Of a DNA stretch of 64,000 bases, positions 61,001 to 64,000 are shown one piece after another. The stretch comes from Panopea generosa. Lineage: Eukaryota > Mollusca > Bivalvia > Adapedonta > Hiatellidae. The notes under the pieces were generated by a model. It was given only the letters and a program-made list of their open reading frames with translations, searched no databases and was not told the DNA's origin. The number at the start of each line of letters is the position of its first letter. Position 1 is the first letter of the stretch. The stretch lies in assembly GCA_029582155.1 (NCBI GenBank), contig CM055911.1, positions 20,833,514 through 20,897,513 of the forward strand. The letters are read 5' to 3'. Made by a program: the position numbers and the translations under genes.

Positions 61001-63131
61001 ATACATTTTACGGTTCCTCAGTGGTTCAGTGGTCCAAATCCCTGTCGTCTGACGACCACTTACTAGGACCTTTTACGGTTGAACAACTGGGTTTCGAGCC
61101 CGTATCGATCCAAAAATAATATGTTAGAAAATGTACCAATAAATTAGCGTGGGAGAAGGGAGGTTCCGCTTTGATTTAGTCTGAGGTCAAAAATAGAGTT
61201 TACAATATATAATATGTTTGAAAATAACTTTGATACTGGTTAAATGACATCTAATATTGCGTCATTTTATGTCAACGTATTTTAACAAAGATACACAGTC
61301 GGTAAGTAAAACTGCACTGAGATCATATATCTTATTCATATCGGATAACATTTTATCCGTCAAGCCGTTAATATTTCTGACGCGGTTTTCACTGAAAACG
61401 ACTGGTATACACAACTGCATTACCATGGTTTTATGTGCTCGTATTAAATGTTTAACCTTCTACTATCAATGTCAAATACTATAAAATATTATATCTTCAA
61501 ATGCCTTATTAAACAAATCGAAAATGCACCCGTTAGAACGCTACTTTCGTAAAAACAAATTAACGCACATATCCAACAGGACACGTAGTAATCAAACACG
61601 GCCAACACAAAGTCCCTTTAGAAGTACTTCAATGAAAGAAAAGACAATACAGTAAAAGCAACTAAGTCTCGGTGATTTCTTGTATATCCAACCTAGACAC
61701 CTCTTTGTTCAAGATTTTTTTCTTTTAAATTAATTGTTTTGATTTGAGATGAAATGTATGCATTAAATCCTAAGCCGTTATATATATTTATGAAATAATT
61801 ATGTATTGATTATGCTCATTCTAATGCCAGCTTCCATCTTATGCAAATGAATAAATCTCAGTATTCAAAACATGTTAACATTCTTGTTTGCATGATGCTA
61901 AATTATTAACTTACATTATTTCCATCATTATCAATAATAACAACCATTGAACAAACCATACGACTACCATGCCTCAATACTATTTAATAATTGACACATG
62001 AATAAATATAAAACTACACTTTATATATGTAACCAATTATAAAATCATAATAATATAAATGAACTTTATTATTCATTGATTTATTATAAACATTATCGAA
62101 ATATCACAGTTTCTATTCATTGATTAATTAGTTTTATCATTTAAATATATGTGTCAATACATATCCTAACATGTAAGTTATTAATTTAAAACGTAAACAC
62201 TTGCATACGTATATAATTAGTGCATGTCTTATTATAATTTGTATTGAATTTCAAAAATATTATATATCTATATAATCTATTGCAATGAAATTAACATGCA
62301 CTGTAAATACATTAAATTGGAAGATTTTCTTTTGAAAACTGAAATTCAAAATTAAATATCATTATATTTGCAGTCACTTATTAATCTAAATACGTGTGTA
62401 CACAGTTAATGCAATAGGCATCTGGTACATCTATAATACGATTATTATCAAATACTTTTATGTTGTAACACATTATTCCCTTTCAATTTCAAATATTGTA
62501 AATTTCTAATATTGTTTGCATTAAGATACTACGTTAGTTATTATGGAACTGTTTTATATGTAACCTTCTAAAGCACGTATTAAATAAAAATCATCATTGA
62601 TATTATCACTGTTTTAGTAAGTAATACTAATTGCATTAATAATAATAATACTAAGCAATACAAACTATTCAAAAGCGAGCACCGTATGCCTTAAAATGCA
62701 TGGTCTTGTTTTGGTTGGAAAATTCCAATGGTGCGTTAAATTATAGAAAGTTTCATCATCAAAATTTATATATAATAAAAAAAAAGTAGTATTGTAAACT
62801 ATATAAATATTTGCTCTTTCTGCAACATAACCTATACGTTACCGAAACCTCCCAAGTCCCCCCATTTTAACGAAAAGGTAAAGTGTGTTTTACTTGTCAG
62901 ATATTTTAAAAGTGAAACAATTTTATTTGCCATTAAAATGACAAATATTCTGATATCTAATTGATATACATTGCACTGAAATGAATTGTTTAGTGAAATG
63001 CTAAAAACATATTCTGGCTAAAATAAGTGCACATATCTATCAATTTGTAAATTTATGAAAAACAAAATGATCTTACCTCCATTCTGGAAACAAGCGAACA
63101 ATCCAATCACAAACAGAGCCACAGAGATCAT
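49019..63131 (-). CDS. Small secreted/surface protein with two cadherin-like repeats (5 exons, 267 aa)
   Basis: Exons in transcript order: 63077-63131, 54032-54314, 50964-51097, 49989-50057, 49019-49281. All junctions are GT-AG and phases (1, 2, 1, 1) join to one frame ending in TAA. Exon 1 encodes only a signal peptide (MISVALFVIGLFACFQNG). Residues ~20-135 form a cadherin-like repeat: FAVSINAAKEGQIQL (80-94), LDYE (100-103), YVIKVKATD and VTVTLAIT, but TDTEDPTW replaces the calcium-binding DxNDNxP. Residues ~140-230 form a second, weaker repeat (VLEDNAAVGTTV, then FEITDGVIKVKSG). A short Cys-rich piece (C228, C235, C239, C243) precedes a hydrophobic tail (~249-265) ending in KD, which suggests a GPI anchor or a minimal TM segment. 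Much smaller than classical cadherins. Partner and function are unknown; adhesion or a matrix role is inference. Confidence 0.85.
49565..49765 (+). repeat. tRNA-Leu/Ser-like SINE in intron 4 of the cadherin-like gene
   Basis: GCTGAGTGGTCTTAGGCGCA, CCAACCTCTCAACACTAAGG and a box B-like region, then AGTTTGCCAGTTACTTGTGG. Opposite in orientation to the host gene. Confidence 0.65.
50095..50390 (+). mobile_element. Related arm of the long-hairpin element (intron 3)
   Basis: GCGAGTGCGCCTAGCCACAA and CAGACCAGAC match the arms of the element at 22908-23640. The internal TATATAAAGGGCAT/ATGTGTACTCACAGG region corresponds to the interior of that element. No opposite arm is seen. Confidence 0.6.
50480..50705 (-). 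repeat. tRNA-Ala-like SINE (inverted copy)
   Basis: The minus strand has CCGAAGGTCGCGGATTCGAT, CCCTCGCTTGGTGCTCAGTA, GACACCGTCGCGATAG, in the order of the SINE at 15496. In intron 3 of the cadherin-like gene. Confidence 0.7.
51100..53490. other. Intron 2 of the cadherin-like gene, no embedded gene seen
   Basis: AT-rich intronic DNA from 51098 to 54031. Before the SINE at 53500, I find no further exon-like frame on either strand; a 73-aa open frame at 51837-52058 has no recognisable features. Confidence 0.5.
53500..53760 (-). repeat. tRNA-headed SINE with ATCGAGGGCTACCAG body
   Basis: Minus-strand head GTTGACTCAGTTAGCTCAGT then CGGTAGCGCGTC. The body matches 14890-15115. In intron 2 of the cadherin-like gene. 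Confidence 0.65.
54590..54775 (-). repeat. SINE body fragment
   Basis: GGGCCATTTTTAATACATTT, CAGACTGAATCAGACTGAGT and AGAACCACCG match the common SINE body. In intron 1 of the cadherin-like gene. Confidence 0.55.
54780..57000. repeat. Segmental duplication, copy 1 (intron 1 of the cadherin-like gene)
   Basis: Collinear with 59300-62215. Landmarks in order: the SINE pair (GAGACTCACGTCTGT, GCTTTGATTCGA, then AAGTAACTGGCAAACTTTCT), AACGAATTTACCTTAGAT, a tRNA-like SINE (TCAGTGTCCGAGTGG...GGGTTTCGAGCCC at 55900-56005), TTGATTTGAGATGCAAT, ATAACAACCATTGAATAAAC and ATTTAAATATATGTGCCAAT. Confidence 0.75.
54850..55225 (-). repeat. Composite of two fused SINEs
   Basis: A SINE fragment with GAGACTCACGTCTGTATAAT is joined to a tRNA-Leu/Ser-headed SINE. 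The latter's head lies at 55140-55225 (minus strand TCCGTGGCCGAGTGGTCTAA, then AGGGTCGTAGGTTCGAATTC). The same join is found at 59340-59650. Confidence 0.65.
57035..57200 (-). repeat. SINE body
   Basis: TTTAACGCCATTTTCAACAC, TATATATGGCATATCCAG, CACCGTCCTTCCGCAAGTAA, TTTTTGGAGCGGGC: a well-kept body whose tRNA head is not visible. It lies between the two segmental-duplication copies. Confidence 0.65.
58030..58205 (-). repeat. tRNA-headed SINE
   Basis: CAACCGTTCCTCTGCAAGTT and ACTGGCAACTTTCTCA form the body. The head complement lies near 58120-58200 with CTCGGCTGCCGAGGA at its end. Confidence 0.55.
60070..60276 (+). repeat. Graded pentanucleotide array
   Basis: About 41 five-base units in ordered blocks: TATAC, TGTAC, TGTGC, TGCGC, TGCAC, then TATGC (about 17 units) and TATAC again. 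Block changes are single transitions. The phase is interrupted once, by TTCTA. The open frames across it are repeat artefacts. Confidence 0.9.
60280..60455 (-). repeat. SINE (TCGAGCTAA-tail family) with readable tRNA head
   Basis: Minus strand: GGGGCGATAGTCTAATGGAT, then GCGGGTTCGATCCCCTGATA, then CAGTACTGGTTCTAACCAGG and the tail near TAGCTCGATTGC (read on +). This is the best copy of this family here, inserted directly beside the pentanucleotide array. Confidence 0.7.
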
Positions 63132-63241
63132 CTTTAATCTTACAAGTACTCGAGCAAGTATTGAAACTTATTTAATGGAAGGTTCGACAGACAAACTTAG
63201 AGCTCAAACCCGCACTGCTACTGACTGGCAGAGTGTCAGAC

Positions 63242-63250
63242 CTTTATATA
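63242..63250 (-). promoter_or_regulatory. TATA box of the cadherin-like gene
   Basis: The minus strand reads TATATAAAG about 110 bp upstream of the ATG at 63131. A start site some 25-30 bp downstream would give a 5'UTR of roughly 80 nt. The match is good, but the local AT-richness makes chance hits common. Confidence 0.5.
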
Positions 63251-64000
63251 CACTGAGACATACGTTGTTATGGTAGTAAGAAAACAAGCGTCAGCAAAAA
63301 TATGTTTAGTCAGCGCATTTATATCAAATAGATATTACCATCTGAAAAGATATGATAAAACTGTAAAATAATGAACACCACCCCTAACCCAAAAATGAAT
63401 AAATAATACAACAGTACGGAATAATAATGGAAACAAGATTCAACTTGTCAATAAATGAAATACTCTGAATAAATTGGCGCGCAAAATACAGAGTTTATTA
63501 ACGGAAAACAAGTCGAGTCGCATAAACTGTTGAATTAGATGTTTAACAGTAGGTGTGTCAAATAATTAAATAAAATGCAAACATTCCTGCAGTTGAATAT
63601 CACATAATAAAAAAATCTTTGTCATTATATGAAGGAGAGGTTTAATTAATGCTTTTTTGTCACTTTGTATTAAATGTATTAAAGTTTGAATATTTTATAA
63701 ATTAAATAAATTTCGCATTTATTTACAGTAACTTGAACAAGTGCATAGTACACATTTAATAAAATATGGATTTATTCATGGTAACATTAACATGATAACT
63801 ATTTATGAATAATAAATGAATAGCAAAGCAGGGCTTGTACGTGTAGTACATGCATCAGTTTAAACGGTTTATTTCCATTGTATAATAACGCTCGAAACTT
63901 TCCTGTGTAGAACAATTACTAAACCTATGTGATAAGGTGTCTTACTCATGGGGTTGGGGGTAGGGGAGCGTCGAACACATGACCCTCCGATCATTGGTTC
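63250..64000. other. Upstream region of the cadherin-like gene; SINE fragment at window end
   Basis: No gene seen. CGCTCGAAACTTTCCTGTGT at about 63890 and CATGACCCTCCGATCATTGG at the very end resemble the SINE at 16075-16240 and sequence near 53845, so a minus-strand SINE probably runs off the window. Confidence 0.45.

Larger units (their letters stand above)
59300..62215. repeat. Segmental duplication, copy 2
   Basis: The counterpart of 54780-57000, about 0.7 kb longer because of a pentanucleotide array and a SINE at 60060-60455. Its own tRNA-like SINE (TCAGTGGTTCAGTGG...GGGTTTCGAGCCC) is at 61010-61110. Confidence 0.75.

Noticed and set aside
63055-63276. Plus-strand 73-aa ORF
   Set aside because: Antisense to the signal-peptide exon and 5'UTR of the minus-strand gene.

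Overview
This is animal nuclear DNA, AT-rich, with intron-split genes, GT-AG splice sites, many tRNA-derived SINEs, small hairpin elements and minisatellites. The SINE bodies and the gene families suggest a bivalve mollusc. That assignment is inference; no species-specific marker is visible. I found no bacterial, phage or CRISPR features.

Region 1 (1-26.7 kb, + strand): two complete head-to-tail copies of an SLC22-type organic-ion transporter gene (major facilitator superfamily). Each coding sequence has nine exons, and exons 1-8 have exactly the same lengths in both copies (453, 217, 205, 237, 135, 83, 118 and 73 bp). Only the last exon differs, giving 564 aa (copy A, 130-8653) and 557 aa (copy B, 13030-26642). 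The two ATGs lie exactly 12,900 bp apart. Copy B introns are swollen with repeats: intron 1 holds five or more SINEs, a 3 x 340-bp tandem block and a self-complementary minisatellite, and intron 7 holds a long-hairpin element and a 27-bp array.

Region 2 (26.7-48.7 kb): a long stretch with no convincing host gene. It holds a 7-unit 133-bp array with a two-unit higher-order pattern, copies of a short element with a hairpin at each end, a CpG-rich patch, a broken transposase-like fragment (about 33.06-33.51 kb), and a 36.4-41.0 kb tandem duplication. In that duplication the upstream copy has expanded two different minisatellites (76 bp and 45 bp), while the downstream copy keeps about one unit of each.

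Region 3 (49.0-63.3 kb, - strand): a complete five-exon gene for a 267-aa secreted or surface protein. It has a signal peptide encoded alone in exon 1, two divergent cadherin-like repeats and a hydrophobic C-terminus that looks like a GPI-anchor signal, with a TATA box at a sensible distance. Its 8.8-kb first intron carries a tandem segmental duplication of SINE-rich DNA and a graded pentanucleotide array.

The two transporters are probably paralogous membrane carriers. The cadherin-like gene is an unrelated neighbour on the opposite strand. All coordinates for repeats and SINEs are approximate because they were read by eye.
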